Source: an uncultured Oscillospiraceae bacterium (lineage in GTDB: Bacteria > Bacillota > Clostridia > Oscillospirales > Oscillospiraceae). From it: a DNA stretch of 64,000 nucleotides. The notes under the pieces are model-generated. The model was not told the DNA's origin and did not search any database. It was given only the letters and a program-made list of their open reading frames with translations. The position numbers and the translations under genes are program-made. Numbering within the stretch: position 1 is the stretch's first letter; each line of letters starts with the position of its first letter. This document shows positions 51,798 to 61,228 of the stretch, one piece after another. The stretch lies in the NCBI GenBank assembly GCA_934561515.1, contig CAKTGM010000006.1:1-64000 (forward strand). Direction: 5' to 3'.

Positions 51798-53024
51798 TTA
51801 CAGGGCAAAGTTGCCGTTTACGAACACCGGCACCTCGCGCCCGTCCTTCGTTGTGCCGATGATGGAAAGGTCGCTCGTTCCGATCATGAAGTCAACGTGC
51901 GTGTTGGAATCGTTCAGCCCCGCGGCCTTGAGTTCTTCCTTGCTCATCGTCTCGCCGCCCTCCACGCACTCGGGATAGGCCTCGCCGAAGGCGAGGTGGC
52001 AGGCCGCGTTTTCGTCAAAGAGCGTGTTGTAGAAGAGGATTTTCTGGTTGGAGATGGGGCTGTCGTAGGGCACGAGCGCGACCTCGCCGAAATACGACGC
52101 GCCCTCGTCCTCGGCGATGGCGGCGCGCAGGATGTCCTCGCCCTTCTCGGCGTGCACGTCGACGATCCTGCCATCCTTGATGACGAAGTGGAAATTCTCA
52201 ATGATGTTGCCGTTGTGCACGAGCGGCAGGGCGGAATACACCACGCCGTCGATGCCCTCTCTGAGCGGGGCGGTGAAGACCTCCTCGGTCGGCATGTTGG
52301 CGACGAAGGGGTAGCCCGCGCGGCAGAAGTTGCTGCCGCCGGACCAGACGTGCTTTTCGGGCAGGCGGATGTTGAGGCGCGTGCCGAGGGAGTTTTCGTA
52401 GTAGAGCGATTCAAAATGCAGCGCGTTGAGCTTGTCGATGCGGCTTCTCAGCAGCGCCGTGTGCTCGCGCCAGCGCGCGACCGCATCGCCCTTGCCGCCG
52501 ATGCGGACGGAGGTGAAGATCGCGTCCCAGAGCTTCTCCATCGCTTCCTGCTCGGGAAGATCGGGGAAGACCTTCTTCGCCCAGCTCGGGATAGGGACGG
52601 AGGCGACGCACCAGGGGCATCCGTTAGACATCACAGCGTTTACATAGGGCTGGATGGCCGTCTCGCTGCGGCTTGCGCGCGTCAGACGGTCGGGGTCTAC
52701 ACCGAGCAGCGCCTCGGGATCACAGGCGGAGATATTGAGAAATGCTGCGCCCTCGTCAGCATAGCCGTTGAGCATTTCTGCCTGCCAGGCGGGGAAAACG
52801 TCGAACACGGAATCGTCCGCGCGCAGGAAGCGCTCGCGGTTCATGTAGTCGTCCGTCCAGCGCATCACGACCTCGCGGCAGCCGACGTCGTAGGCGGCGG
52901 AAGCGCACAGGCGCGCGAAAAACGCGCACTCGACCGGGCAGCGGATTACGACGGTCTGGCCCTTTTGAACGTTCAGGCCCACTTCAATGAGCAGTTTTGC
53001 ATATTCTCTGAGTTTATCTTCCAT
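51798..53024 (-). CDS. M29-family aminopeptidase (thermophilic aminopeptidase type)
   Basis: This 408-aa metallo-aminopeptidase trims peptides in the cytoplasm. Marks of the M29 group are NIRLPEKHVWSGG, NMPTEEVFTAPLREGIDGVVY (Glu ligands), GEVALVPYDSPIS and the C-terminal HLAFGEAYPEC and NTHVDFMIGT (His and Asp ligands). AGGAGG precedes ATG 53024. It is 54 nt upstream of the gamma-carbonic-anhydrase gene on the same strand, so the three genes may form one transcript. Confidence 0.95.
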   Translation of the reverse strand: MEDKLREYAKLLIEVGLNVQKGQTVVIRCPVECAFFARLCASAAYDVGCREVVMRWTDDYMNRERFLRADDSVFDVFPAWQAEMLNGYADEGAAFLNISACDPEALLGVDPDRLTRASRSETAIQPYVNAVMSNGCPWCVASVPIPSWAKKVFPDLPEQEAMEKLWDAIFTSVRIGGKGDAVARWREHTALLRSRIDKLNALHFESLYYENSLGTRLNIRLPEKHVWSGGSNFCRAGYPFVANMPTEEVFTAPLREGIDGVVYSALPLVHNGNIIENFHFVIKDGRIVDVHAEKGEDILRAAIAEDEGASYFGEVALVPYDSPISNQKILFYNTLFDENAACHLAFGEAYPECVEGGETMSKEELKAAGLNDSNTHVDFMIGTSDLSIIGTTKDGREVPVFVNGNFAL

Positions 53025-53042
53025 GGAATGTCCTCCTGAAAA

Positions 53043-53080
53043 AAGAAGAGGCGGCCGTGCATGGCACAGCCGCCTCTTTG
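53043..53080 (-). other. Hairpin between mgtE and the M29 gene
   Basis: AGAGGCGGC (53047-53055) pairs with GCCGCCTCT (53069-53077), with an inner GTGC/GCAC pairing. It lies in the 130-nt gap 53025-53154, upstream of the M29 start and downstream of the mgtE stop, with AAAAGAAG next to it. It is most likely the mgtE terminator. Confidence 0.65.
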
Positions 53081-53154
53081 AATATCGTACAATGCCATAT
53101 GCTAAGCATCATAACACACAAGTGACGCGATGGGAACGCTTTTTTTCGCTTTTT

Positions 53155-54537
53155 TCAGATTCCTAGCAGCAGCGAGGCAAAGTTGAAGTAGATCATCAGC
53201 GAGATCGCGTCCACGACCGTTGTGATGAAGGGCGAGGCCATGACCGCAGGGTCGAAGCCGATCTTCTTGGCGAGCAGTGGCAGCGTGCAGCCGACGACCT
53301 TGGCCGCGAACACCGTGACCACGAGCGTCAGGCAGATGACGAGCGCGACCGAGACGGTGATGGGGTTGCCGAAGAGCAGCTTGTCAACGAGCATCAGCTT
53401 TGCAAAGTTTGCCGCCGCGAGCGTCGCGCCGCAGATGACCGCCACGCGGATCTCCTTCCAGATGACGCGGAAAAGGTCGGAAAATTCGATCTCGTCGAGC
53501 GAGATACCGCGGATGACCGTGACGCTTGCCTGCGAGCCGCAGTTTCCGCCCGTGTCCATCAGCATGGGGATATAAGCCGTCAGGATGGCGAAGGCGCTGA
53601 GCGCGTCTTCGAAGCGGGCGATGATCTGCCCGGTGAAGGTCGCCGAGACCATCAAGAGCAGCAGCCACGGGATGCGGGACTTGAAGGTTTCAAAGACGCT
53701 TGTTTTGAGGTAGGGCTTGTCCGAGGGCAGCATGGCCGCCATCTTCTCGATATCCTCGGTCGTCTCCTCCTCCATGACGTCGATGGCGTCGTCAACGGTG
53801 ATGATACCGACGAGGCGGTCTTCCTTGTCGACGACCGGAAGGGCGATGAAGTTGTACTTCGAGAAGGTCTGCGCAACGTCTTCCTTGTCCTCAAGCGTCG
53901 TCACGGAGATGACGTGCGTCTCCATGATGTCCTCGATGACATCGTCCTCGTCGGCAAGGAGGATGGTGCGCAGCGACACGATACCCAGCAGCTTTCGCGC
54001 GGGGTCTACAACGTAGCAGACGTTGATCGTCTCTTTGTCCGTGCCGGTGCGGCGGATGCGCTTCAGGGCGTCCTCAACGGTCATGTCGCGCTTTAGATCG
54101 ACAAACTCCGTCGTCATCAGCGCGCCCGCGCTGTCGTCGGGGTATTTGAGAATTTCGTTGATGCTCTTGCGCGTGTCGGGGTCTGCGTGCTTCAAGATGC
54201 GCTTGACGACGTTTGCGGGCATTTCCTCCACGATATCGACCGTGTCGTCGAGGTAGAGCTCGTCAAGGACTTCCTTGAGCTCCGTGTTCGAAAAGCCGCG
54301 GATGAGCATTTCCTGCGCGTCGGGGTCCAGCTCGACGAACACCTCCGCCGCCGGCTCCTTGGGAAGAAGACGGAACAAAAGGGGAATGCTGTCCTCGCTG
54401 AGATCTTCAAAAAGCGATGCAATGTCCGCCGGAGCGAGGTCAGAGAGCAGCTCGCGCAGGGCGGTATACTGTTTTCGCTCCAGAAGCTCCCTGATTCCGT
54501 CCAGCAATTCATCGCGCATTTCTTCAAATCCGACCAT
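53155..54537 (-). CDS. mgtE: Magnesium transporter MgtE
   Basis: MgtE is a Mg2+-gated channel that brings Mg2+ into the cell. This 460-aa protein has the N domain (about residues 1-125, with LAPADIASLFEDL), two CBS domains (about 130-250, with DDSAGALMTTEFV and DKEDRLVGIITVDDAIDV) and five membrane helices in the last 180 residues with GGNCGSQASVTVIRG. AAAGGAGG lies 8 nt before ATG 54537; a longer frame starting at 54579 would begin inside the terminator. An M-box riboswitch in the leader controls it. Confidence 0.96.
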   Translation of the reverse strand: MVGFEEMRDELLDGIRELLERKQYTALRELLSDLAPADIASLFEDLSEDSIPLLFRLLPKEPAAEVFVELDPDAQEMLIRGFSNTELKEVLDELYLDDTVDIVEEMPANVVKRILKHADPDTRKSINEILKYPDDSAGALMTTEFVDLKRDMTVEDALKRIRRTGTDKETINVCYVVDPARKLLGIVSLRTILLADEDDVIEDIMETHVISVTTLEDKEDVAQTFSKYNFIALPVVDKEDRLVGIITVDDAIDVMEEETTEDIEKMAAMLPSDKPYLKTSVFETFKSRIPWLLLLMVSATFTGQIIARFEDALSAFAILTAYIPMLMDTGGNCGSQASVTVIRGISLDEIEFSDLFRVIWKEIRVAVICGATLAAANFAKLMLVDKLLFGNPITVSVALVICLTLVVTVFAAKVVGCTLPLLAKKIGFDPAVMASPFITTVVDAISLMIYFNFASLLLGI

Positions 54538-54564
54538 ACCGTCTTCCTCCTTTCTGAAAGGTAC

Positions 54565-54609
54565 AAAAAAATCTCCCATATCCTGCGTCCGGCGACGCGG
54601 CTATGGGAG
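54565..54609 (-). terminator. Riboswitch-controlled terminator upstream of mgtE
   Basis: CTCCCATA / TATGGGAG (54602-54609 with 54573-54580), plus an inner GCGTC/GACGC stem, is followed on the minus strand by T7. It lies between the M-box aptamer and the mgtE start, as an off-switch should. Confidence 0.88.
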
Positions 54610-54619
54610 CGAGCTGATT

Positions 54620-54795
54620 GAAAACCTGCGCCCTGCGCAGCGTTTCCCTACCGTTCAAGCTTTAGCATCACGAGGCGATGAAACTGCGTTAGATGGCACC
54701 TTGCTTTCGATGCAACCTGTTCAAACCCTCTCATAGTGTCTCCACTACTCCGCGGCAGCAGTCCGTATCCTTGTGGTAGCCTTACCTACCGGACA
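54620..54795 (-). promoter_or_regulatory. M-box (ykoK-type) Mg2+ riboswitch
   Basis: Read on the minus strand, the mgtE leader contains the conserved M-box segments in order: GUAGGUAAGGCU near 54790, GGAUAC and CUGCUGCC near 54750-54770, a variable middle, and AUGCUAAAGCUUGAACGG near 54650. M-box RNAs bind Mg2+ and, when Mg2+ is high, favour the terminator found directly downstream. The target gene, mgtE, is the usual one. Confidence 0.95.
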
Positions 54796-54817
54796 ACATG
54801 ATTGAATTAACGATACT

Positions 54818-54846
54818 ATATTATGCACTTTTTGCCGCCATGTCAA
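54818..54846 (-). promoter_or_regulatory. Sigma-A promoter of the M-box/mgtE transcript
   Basis: On the minus strand TTGACA (54846-54841), a 17-nt spacer and TAATAT (54823-54818), about 25 nt upstream of the aptamer. Confidence 0.8.
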
Positions 54847-54956
54847 CCCTTTTTAAGACAAAACGGCGCAAAACTTTGCGTTTTTTCTCTTCCATTTCCT
54901 CTTGCGCTATGATATACTTCATAAGTTGAAGAGAAATTGTATTTTGGAGGTGAGCA

Positions 54957-55943
54957 TTGCCCTTGCAGGAGTATCTTGAGCGGCACCGCTTTCTGAAGGG
55001 TGCTTACCTGATGGGACGGCGCTATTTCGACCATCATGTCGGGCGCGACAGCGCGGCGCTGACCTATTATCTTCTTTTCGCCATTTTTCCGCTGCTCATC
55101 TTTCTGAGCAACCTTGTCGGTATGATCTCGTTCGACATCAGCCAGTTTCTCGCAGGGCTGCACACCATCATGCCCCAGCAGGCGCTGGACATCATCGAGC
55201 AGTACCTCATCTATGTGAGCCGCGATTCGAGCCGGCAGCTTCTGTGGTTCTCGCTGGTATTTTCCATTTATTTCCCCTACCGCGCGGCGAACGCGCTGAT
55301 GGTCTCGGTGCGCAGGGCCTACGGCGAAAAAGCGCCGACGAACTTCCTGCGCTATCAGCTCAAGCTCCTGCTCTACACGCTGAGCCTGATCGTCATCATC
55401 ATCATTTCCATCGCCCTTTCCGTGATGGGCGAGCGCGTGCTGAACTTTGTTTCAGACTATCTTGCCAACTATATCGCACTGAGTGATGCGTCCATCCGTA
55501 TGTGGGCGAGCCTGCGCTTCCTGCTGCTTGCGGGCATCGTGTTTCTGCCCATCGCGCTGATGTACGGTCTTGCGCAGGAATCGCACAAGATGAACCGCAT
55601 CTGGCCCGGCGCGGTGTTTTCGCTGGCGATGTGGCTGGTGCTGTCGTACCTCTTTTCCTTCTATGTGGAGCGCGTTGCGCGCTATTCCGTGATCTACGGA
55701 ACGCTCGGCGCGGTGATCGTTCTGCTGCTGTGGCTGTATCTTGCCTCGGTGATGCTCATCATGGGCGCGGAGTTCAACAGCGTCCTCATGGTGCTGCGGC
55801 GCACGGAGCACACGCCGACGCAGGCAGGAAAGCAGCGCAAAAAAACCGGAAAGCTCCCAAAGAGCAGCGAAGCCAAAGAAATAGAAACAACAAAAGAAAT
55901 GCCTCCCGCGCAGAATGCGCAGCAGGCGACAGGAGACTCGTGA
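54957..55943 (+). CDS. YihY/BrkB-family membrane protein
   Basis: This 328-aa protein has six hydrophobic segments and the YihY pattern, with RDSAALTYYLLFAIFPLLIFL near the start and LWLYLASVMLIMGAEFN near residue 270. Once annotated as ribonuclease BN, the family is an uncharacterised membrane group; a transporter role is only supposed. The C-terminal 50 residues are polar and lysine-rich. It starts at TTG 54957, with GGAGG 6 nt before. It is followed after 4 nt by trkA. Confidence 0.9.
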   Translation: MPLQEYLERHRFLKGAYLMGRRYFDHHVGRDSAALTYYLLFAIFPLLIFLSNLVGMISFDISQFLAGLHTIMPQQALDIIEQYLIYVSRDSSRQLLWFSLVFSIYFPYRAANALMVSVRRAYGEKAPTNFLRYQLKLLLYTLSLIVIIIISIALSVMGERVLNFVSDYLANYIALSDASIRMWASLRFLLLAGIVFLPIALMYGLAQESHKMNRIWPGAVFSLAMWLVLSYLFSFYVERVARYSVIYGTLGAVIVLLLWLYLASVMLIMGAEFNSVLMVLRRTEHTPTQAGKQRKKTGKLPKSSEAKEIETTKEMPPAQNAQQATGDS

Positions 55944-55947
55944 TACT

Positions 55948-57303
55948 ATGAAAATCATCATTGTCGGTGTCGGCAAGGTCGGCTATGCGATCGCCGAGCA
56001 GATGACGGGCGAAAACCATGATATCGTCATCGTAGACCAGAGCAGCGCGGTGCTCGACCATGCCGATTCCATGCTCGACGTTATGTGCGTGGAGGGCAAC
56101 GGCGCCAGCGCAAGCGTGCTGCTGCAAGCGGGCGTGCGCGAGGCGGACCTGCTCATCGCCGTTTCGGAAAACGACGAGGTGAACCTCATCTGCTGCCTGA
56201 TGGCGAAAAAGCTCGGCGCGAAGCACACCGTTGCCCGCGTGCGCAACCCGGAATATTTCCGCGACGCGACCATTCTGCGCCGCGAGATCGGCCTTGATAT
56301 GATCATCAATCCCGAGCACGCCGCCGCGCAGGAGATCTCGCGCATCCTGCGCGTGCCGAGCGCCTTCAGCGTGGAGACCTTTGCCCGCGGCCTTGTCGAG
56401 CTCATCGGCTTTCAAACCGAGGCGAACGACAGCCTTGTGGGGAAGTCCCTCATCGACTTCAACCGCGAAACGCCCAACAGCATCCTCATGTGCGCGGCCA
56501 AGCGAGGGGAAGAGGTCATCGTGCCGAACGGCTCGTTCGTCCCGCTCCCGGGCGACCGCGTGTACGTCATCGGCACGCCCGCGGAGACGACGCGCGTGCT
56601 GCGCTCGATGGGCCGGCCCATGGAACCCATCCGCCGCGTGAGCATCCTCGGCGGCGGGCGCATTGCGCAGTATCTTGCCTGGATGCTTGCCGACGTCGGC
56701 ACGCGCGTGACGATCGTGGAGAAGAACGAGGCCAAGTGCCTGATGCTTGCCGAAAAGCTCCCCAAGGCCACCATCATCCACGGCGACGGCACGGACCACG
56801 ACCTGCTCGAATCCGAGGGCATCTTCCACTGCGATGCCTTCATCGCCCTGACCGACCGCGACGAGGAAAACCTCCTCATGGCGCTCACGGCCAAGCGCTA
56901 CGGCGTGAAGAAGGTCGTGCCCAAGATGTCGCGCCTCGGCTATCTCGATATCGTGAGCCTCACGGGGCTTGACAGCGTCGTTTCGCCCAAGGCCATCGTC
57001 GCGGGGCAGATCTCGAGCTATGTGCGCGGCCTTGCCAACTCGCAGGGGAGCGCCGTGGAGAGCCTGCACTATATCCTCGGCGGCGCGATCGAGGCGGTGG
57101 AGTTTACCGCCACGAACGCCACGCACTTCCTCGACCGTCCGCTCAGCGACCTGCACTTTCGCAAGGGCCTGCTCGTTGCGGCCATCGTCCACGGCGGCAA
57201 GATGGTCATCCCGAACGGCCATTCCCAGATCCACGCGGGCGACCGCGTCATCGTGATGGCGAAGGAGCTCTTCTTGCAGGATCTCAACGATATTCTCGGC
57301 TGA
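55948..57303 (+). CDS. trkA: Trk potassium uptake protein TrkA
   Basis: TrkA is the cytoplasmic NAD/ATP-binding ring that gates the TrkH potassium channel. This 451-aa protein has two RCK halves, each with a Rossmann fold (GVGKVGYAIAEQM at about residue 7 and ILGGGRIAQYLAWML at about 232) and a TrkA_C domain. The full-length double form fits TrkA rather than the single KtrA. ATG 55948 is chosen because the protein then begins MKIIIVGVG. trkH follows after 30 nt. Confidence 0.95.
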   Translation: MKIIIVGVGKVGYAIAEQMTGENHDIVIVDQSSAVLDHADSMLDVMCVEGNGASASVLLQAGVREADLLIAVSENDEVNLICCLMAKKLGAKHTVARVRNPEYFRDATILRREIGLDMIINPEHAAAQEISRILRVPSAFSVETFARGLVELIGFQTEANDSLVGKSLIDFNRETPNSILMCAAKRGEEVIVPNGSFVPLPGDRVYVIGTPAETTRVLRSMGRPMEPIRRVSILGGGRIAQYLAWMLADVGTRVTIVEKNEAKCLMLAEKLPKATIIHGDGTDHDLLESEGIFHCDAFIALTDRDEENLLMALTAKRYGVKKVVPKMSRLGYLDIVSLTGLDSVVSPKAIVAGQISSYVRGLANSQGSAVESLHYILGGAIEAVEFTATNATHFLDRPLSDLHFRKGLLVAAIVHGGKMVIPNGHSQIHAGDRVIVMAKELFLQDLNDILG

Positions 57304-57333
57304 TCGCCGCATGATTCGGTAAAGGAAGTCACT

Positions 57334-58776
57334 ATGAACCAGAAACTAATCCTCAGGATCGTGGGATTGATCCTGTGCATTGAGGCGCTCTGTATGCTGC
57401 CGCCGCTGCTGCTGGCGGCGGCGAGCGGGGGAGCGGACCTGCGGGCGTTCTTTGCCTCGGCTGCGCTCTGCGGCGGCGTCGGCGGCCTGCTCGCGCTCAT
57501 CAAGCCCGACGATACCCGCCTTCAGACGCGCGACGGCTTTGTCTGCGTGGCGCTGTGCTGGATCGTGCTGGGGCTGTTCGGCGCGCTGCCGTATTTCTTC
57601 AGCCGCAGCTGCGGCTATGTGGATGCCTTCTTTGAAACCGTCTCCGGCCTGACGACGACCGGCGCGACCATCTTCTCCGCCCCCTCGCTTCTGCCGCGCG
57701 GCATTCAACTCTGGCGCGCGCTGACGCAGTGGATGGGCGGCATGGGCATCCTCGTGCTCGTGCTGGCGCTGCTGCCCAAGATCAGCGAGGGCAGCGTGAA
57801 CCTGATGAAGGCGGAGTCCCCCGGCCCCATCAGCACCAAGCTCCGCCCGCGCACGGCGGAAACGGCGCGCATCCTCTACCGCATCTACATCGCCCTCACA
57901 GCGGTGGAGGCCGTGGTGCTGCGCGTGGTCGGCCTTCCGTGGTTTGATGCGCTCACCACCGCGCTCACGACCATCTCGACCGGCGGCTTTTCCATCCGCG
58001 ATGCAAGCATCGCCTACTACCAGTCCTCGCTCATCAACTGGATACTGACGTTCTTCATGTTTGCCGCGTCTGTGAACTTTACGCTGCTCTTCCTCCTTGC
58101 CACGCGCCGCTTCCGCGAGGCGCTCAAAAGCGAGGAGCTGCGCGTTTACACCGGCATCGTGGTCGGCTCGTCGCTCTTCATCGCCCTCGACCTTGTCGCC
58201 AAGACGGGACGCAGCTTCGGCGCGGCGATCGAGGCGGCGGCCTTTCAGGTCACAACGCTCATCTCCACCACCGGCTACTGCACGGAGGACTTTGACCTCT
58301 GGCCGCCGTTCTGCCGCTGCATTCTGGTGCTGGTGATGTTCTGCGGCGGCTGCGCGGGCTCTACGGCAGGCGGCGTCAAGGTCTCGCGTCTGGTGCTGCT
58401 CGTCAAGGCGGTGAGGCGCGATATGCGCCGCATCATGCACTCGCGCGAGGTGCGCCCCATCACGCTCGACGGCCAGCGCGTGGGCGAGGAAACGCTCTCG
58501 TCCGTGTCGGTGTTCTTCTTCGCCTACATTGCGATTTTGCTCCTCGGCACGCTGGTCGTGTCGCTCGATGGGGTGGAGTTCACCGCGGCCTTCACCGCCT
58601 CGCTCACGGCCATCAGCAACGTCGGCCCCGGTCTCGGCGCGCTCGGCCCCACCTGCAACTTCGGCTTCCTCTCCGATTTCAGCAAGCTCATCCTCACGCT
58701 GACGATGCTGCTCGGACGGCTTGAGATCATGCCGCTGCTCGTGCTGATGATGCCCTCCGTGTGGCGCAGAAAATGA
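57334..58776 (+). CDS. trkH: Trk potassium uptake protein TrkH
   Basis: TrkH forms the K+ channel. This 480-aa membrane protein has four pore-loop repeats; visible filter regions include SGLTTTGAT (about residue 108), TTISTGGFS (about 214), TTLISTTGYC (about 310) and TAISNVGPGLG (about 428). The intramembrane loop GGCAGSTAGGVKVSRL is the gate of the family. AAAGGAAG precedes ATG 57334. With trkA it makes a K+ uptake operon; yihY may be cotranscribed. A strong terminator follows. Confidence 0.95.
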   Translation: MNQKLILRIVGLILCIEALCMLPPLLLAAASGGADLRAFFASAALCGGVGGLLALIKPDDTRLQTRDGFVCVALCWIVLGLFGALPYFFSRSCGYVDAFFETVSGLTTTGATIFSAPSLLPRGIQLWRALTQWMGGMGILVLVLALLPKISEGSVNLMKAESPGPISTKLRPRTAETARILYRIYIALTAVEAVVLRVVGLPWFDALTTALTTISTGGFSIRDASIAYYQSSLINWILTFFMFAASVNFTLLFLLATRRFREALKSEELRVYTGIVVGSSLFIALDLVAKTGRSFGAAIEAAAFQVTTLISTTGYCTEDFDLWPPFCRCILVLVMFCGGCAGSTAGGVKVSRLVLLVKAVRRDMRRIMHSREVRPITLDGQRVGEETLSSVSVFFFAYIAILLLGTLVVSLDGVEFTAAFTASLTAISNVGPGLGALGPTCNFGFLSDFSKLILTLTMLLGRLEIMPLLVLMMPSVWRRK

Positions 58777-58786
58777 GAAACTGACG

Positions 58787-58823
58787 AAAAAAGCGCTTCG
58801 GACTGCCCGAAGTGCTTTTTTTC
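58787..58823 (+). terminator. Terminator of the trk operon
   Basis: GCGCTTCGG (58793-58801) pairs with CCGAAGTGC (58807-58815), with flanking A and T runs. Confidence 0.88.
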
Positions 58824-58859
58824 CGGCGGAACAGATCGGATTTCCTCCTGCGCGCGGTG

Positions 58860-58888
58860 TTGCGCGGCTGAGAAAAGTGTGATAGGAT
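58860..58888 (+). promoter_or_regulatory. Sigma-A promoter of parC
   Basis: TTGCGC (58860-58865), a 17-nt spacer and TAGGAT (58883-58888). Confidence 0.5.
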
Positions 58889-58948
58889 ATCATAGAAATA
58901 GTATGTTCGGCGGCCGCAGTGCTGCCGGATCGATTTTGAGGTATGCGA

Positions 58949-61189
58949 ATGAAGAAAAGCGATAAGACAGCAAACAAGACCCACCGCCGCGCCGACCCGA
59001 ACGTGATGGGCCTGCGCGCGGACGTGGTGGAGCAGAATATCACGGAGACGCTGGAAACGAACTATATGCCCTATGCGATGTCCGTCATCGTCTCGCGCGC
59101 CATCCCGGAGATCGACGGCTTCAAGCCCTCGCACCGAAAGCTCCTTTACACGATGTACAAGATGGGGCTTCTCTCAGGCGCGCGCACGAAGAGCGCGAAC
59201 ATCGTCGGACAGACGATGCGCCTCAATCCCCACGGCGACGCCGCGATCTACGACACAATGGTGCGCCTTTCCAAGGGCTACGGCGCACTGCTGCACCCCT
59301 TTGTCGACTCGAAGGGCAACTTCGGTAAGGTCTACTCGCGCGACATGGCGTGGGCGGCCAGCCGATACACCGAGGCAAAGCTCGCGCCCATCTGCGCAGA
59401 GCTCTTCCGCGACATCGACTCCGACACCGTCGATTTTGTCGACAACTACGATAACTCCATGAAGGAGCCGGCGCTTTTGCCGACGACCTTCCCCAATATC
59501 CTCGTTTCCGCCAATCAGGGCATCGCCGTCGGCATGGCGAGCCAGCTGTGCGGCTTTAATCTGGGCGAGGTGTGCGACACGACGATCGCCTTCCTCAAAA
59601 ATCCCGAGGTGCGCATCAGCGAGACGCTGCTCGCGCCTGATTTTCCCACCGGCGGCGAGGTACTGTATGACGCGCGCGTCATCGAGGATATCTACAATAC
59701 CGGACGCGGCGGCGTGAAGGTGCGCGCCCGCTGGCGCTACGACAAAAAGGAGAATCTCATCGAAATCTACGAGATCCCCTACACGACCACGAGCGAGGCC
59801 ATCATGGACAAGGTCGCCGAGCTCATCAAGGCGGGCAAGGTCAAGGAGATCTCCGATATGCGCGACGAAACGGACCTCTCCGGCCTCAAGCTGACGATCG
59901 ACTTAAAGCGCGGCACGGACCCGGACAAGCTCATGCAGAAGCTCTTCCGCTCCACAACGCTGCAGGACACGGCCTCGTGCAACTTCAACGTGCTCATCGG
60001 CGGTATGCCGCGCGTAATGGGCGTGCGCGAGCTTCTGGATGAGTGGTGCGCGTGGCGCACGGAGAGCGTCAAGCGGCGCGTGTACTTCGTGCTCAAAAAG
60101 CGGCAGGACAAGCTCCACCTCTTGAAGGGTCTCAAGCGCATCCTGCTCGATATCGACAAGGCCATCCAGATCATCCGCGAGACGGAGAAGGAAGCGGACG
60201 TTGTGCCGAACCTGATGATCGGCTTCGGCATCGACCAGGTGCAGGCGGAATACGTCGCCGAGATCAAGCTGCGCAACATCAACCGCGAGTATATCTTAAA
60301 GCGTGTGGAGGAAACGGCGGCGCTGGAGAGTGAGATCGAGGATCTCGAGGATACGCTCGCGCGTCCCTCGCGCATCCGCAGGATCATCGTGAGCGAGCTT
60401 GAAGAGGTGCGCAAGAAGTACGCCGAGCCCCGCCGCACCGGCATCCTCTATGACTTTGTCGAAGAGGCGGAGGCGGTGGAGGATATGGTCGAGGATTATC
60501 CCGTCACGCTCTTTTTGTCGCAGCAGGGCTACTTCAAAAAGATCACGCCGCAGTCGCTTCGTATGTCCGGTGAACAGAAGTTCAAGGAGGACGACGGCCT
60601 GCGCGTGAGCGTGGAGAGCAGCAACGCCGCCGAGCTGATGTTCTTCACCGATAAGGCGCAGGTCTACAAGACGCGCGCGAGCGACTTTCCCGACGGCAAG
60701 GCGAGCCTGCTCGGCGACTACCTGCCCTCTAAGCTCGGCATGGACGAGGGCGAGAGCGTCGCAGGCATGGTGCTGCCGGGCGACTACAGCGGCTATATGA
60801 TCTTCTTCTTTGAAAACGGCAAGGCCGCCAAGGTGGAGCTTTCCGCCTACAAGACGACCTCGAACCGCCGCCGCCTGACCGGCGCCTACAGCGACAAGAG
60901 CCCGCTTCGCGCGATGCTGCACCTCAAGGAAGACCGCGAGATCGCCGTTTATTCGACCGAGCCGCGCGTGCTCATCGTCAATACCGCGCTGCTCGGTCTC
61001 AAGAGCACGCGCACGACGCAGGGCGTCGCGCTTCTGACGCTCAAAAAGAAGTTCACGCTCGACACGGTGCGTCTGCCCGAGGAGACGGGCATCACCGACC
61101 TTGCCCGCTATCGCGGGCGCAGCATCCCGGCAACGGGCGCGCTGCTCAAAACGGAGGACAGCGACGACAAGCAGCTGTCGCTCATCTGA
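58949..61189 (+). CDS. parC: Type IIA DNA topoisomerase subunit A (ParC/GyrA-like)
   Basis: The A subunit cuts and rejoins DNA. This 746-aa protein has the winged-helix core with KPSHRKLLYTM, HPHGDAAIYDTMVRL-like PHGDAAIYD, and the catalytic tyrosine in AASRYTEAKL (Tyr140). A coiled-coil and tower region (about 360-500) precedes a short beta-propeller. No GyrA box (QRRGGKG-like) is present, which favours topoisomerase IV over gyrase. GAGG lies 7 nt before ATG 58949. The likely B partner is at 15865-17868; keeping the two genes 41 kb apart is unusual for parE/parC. Confidence 0.9.
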   Translation: MKKSDKTANKTHRRADPNVMGLRADVVEQNITETLETNYMPYAMSVIVSRAIPEIDGFKPSHRKLLYTMYKMGLLSGARTKSANIVGQTMRLNPHGDAAIYDTMVRLSKGYGALLHPFVDSKGNFGKVYSRDMAWAASRYTEAKLAPICAELFRDIDSDTVDFVDNYDNSMKEPALLPTTFPNILVSANQGIAVGMASQLCGFNLGEVCDTTIAFLKNPEVRISETLLAPDFPTGGEVLYDARVIEDIYNTGRGGVKVRARWRYDKKENLIEIYEIPYTTTSEAIMDKVAELIKAGKVKEISDMRDETDLSGLKLTIDLKRGTDPDKLMQKLFRSTTLQDTASCNFNVLIGGMPRVMGVRELLDEWCAWRTESVKRRVYFVLKKRQDKLHLLKGLKRILLDIDKAIQIIRETEKEADVVPNLMIGFGIDQVQAEYVAEIKLRNINREYILKRVEETAALESEIEDLEDTLARPSRIRRIIVSELEEVRKKYAEPRRTGILYDFVEEAEAVEDMVEDYPVTLFLSQQGYFKKITPQSLRMSGEQKFKEDDGLRVSVESSNAAELMFFTDKAQVYKTRASDFPDGKASLLGDYLPSKLGMDEGESVAGMVLPGDYSGYMIFFFENGKAAKVELSAYKTTSNRRRLTGAYSDKSPLRAMLHLKEDREIAVYSTEPRVLIVNTALLGLKSTRTTQGVALLTLKKKFTLDTVRLPEETGITDLARYRGRSIPATGALLKTEDSDDKQLSLI

Positions 61190-61228
61190 AAAACGCAAAA
61201 CAAAATTGTTTGAGAGAGAAGAGAGTTT

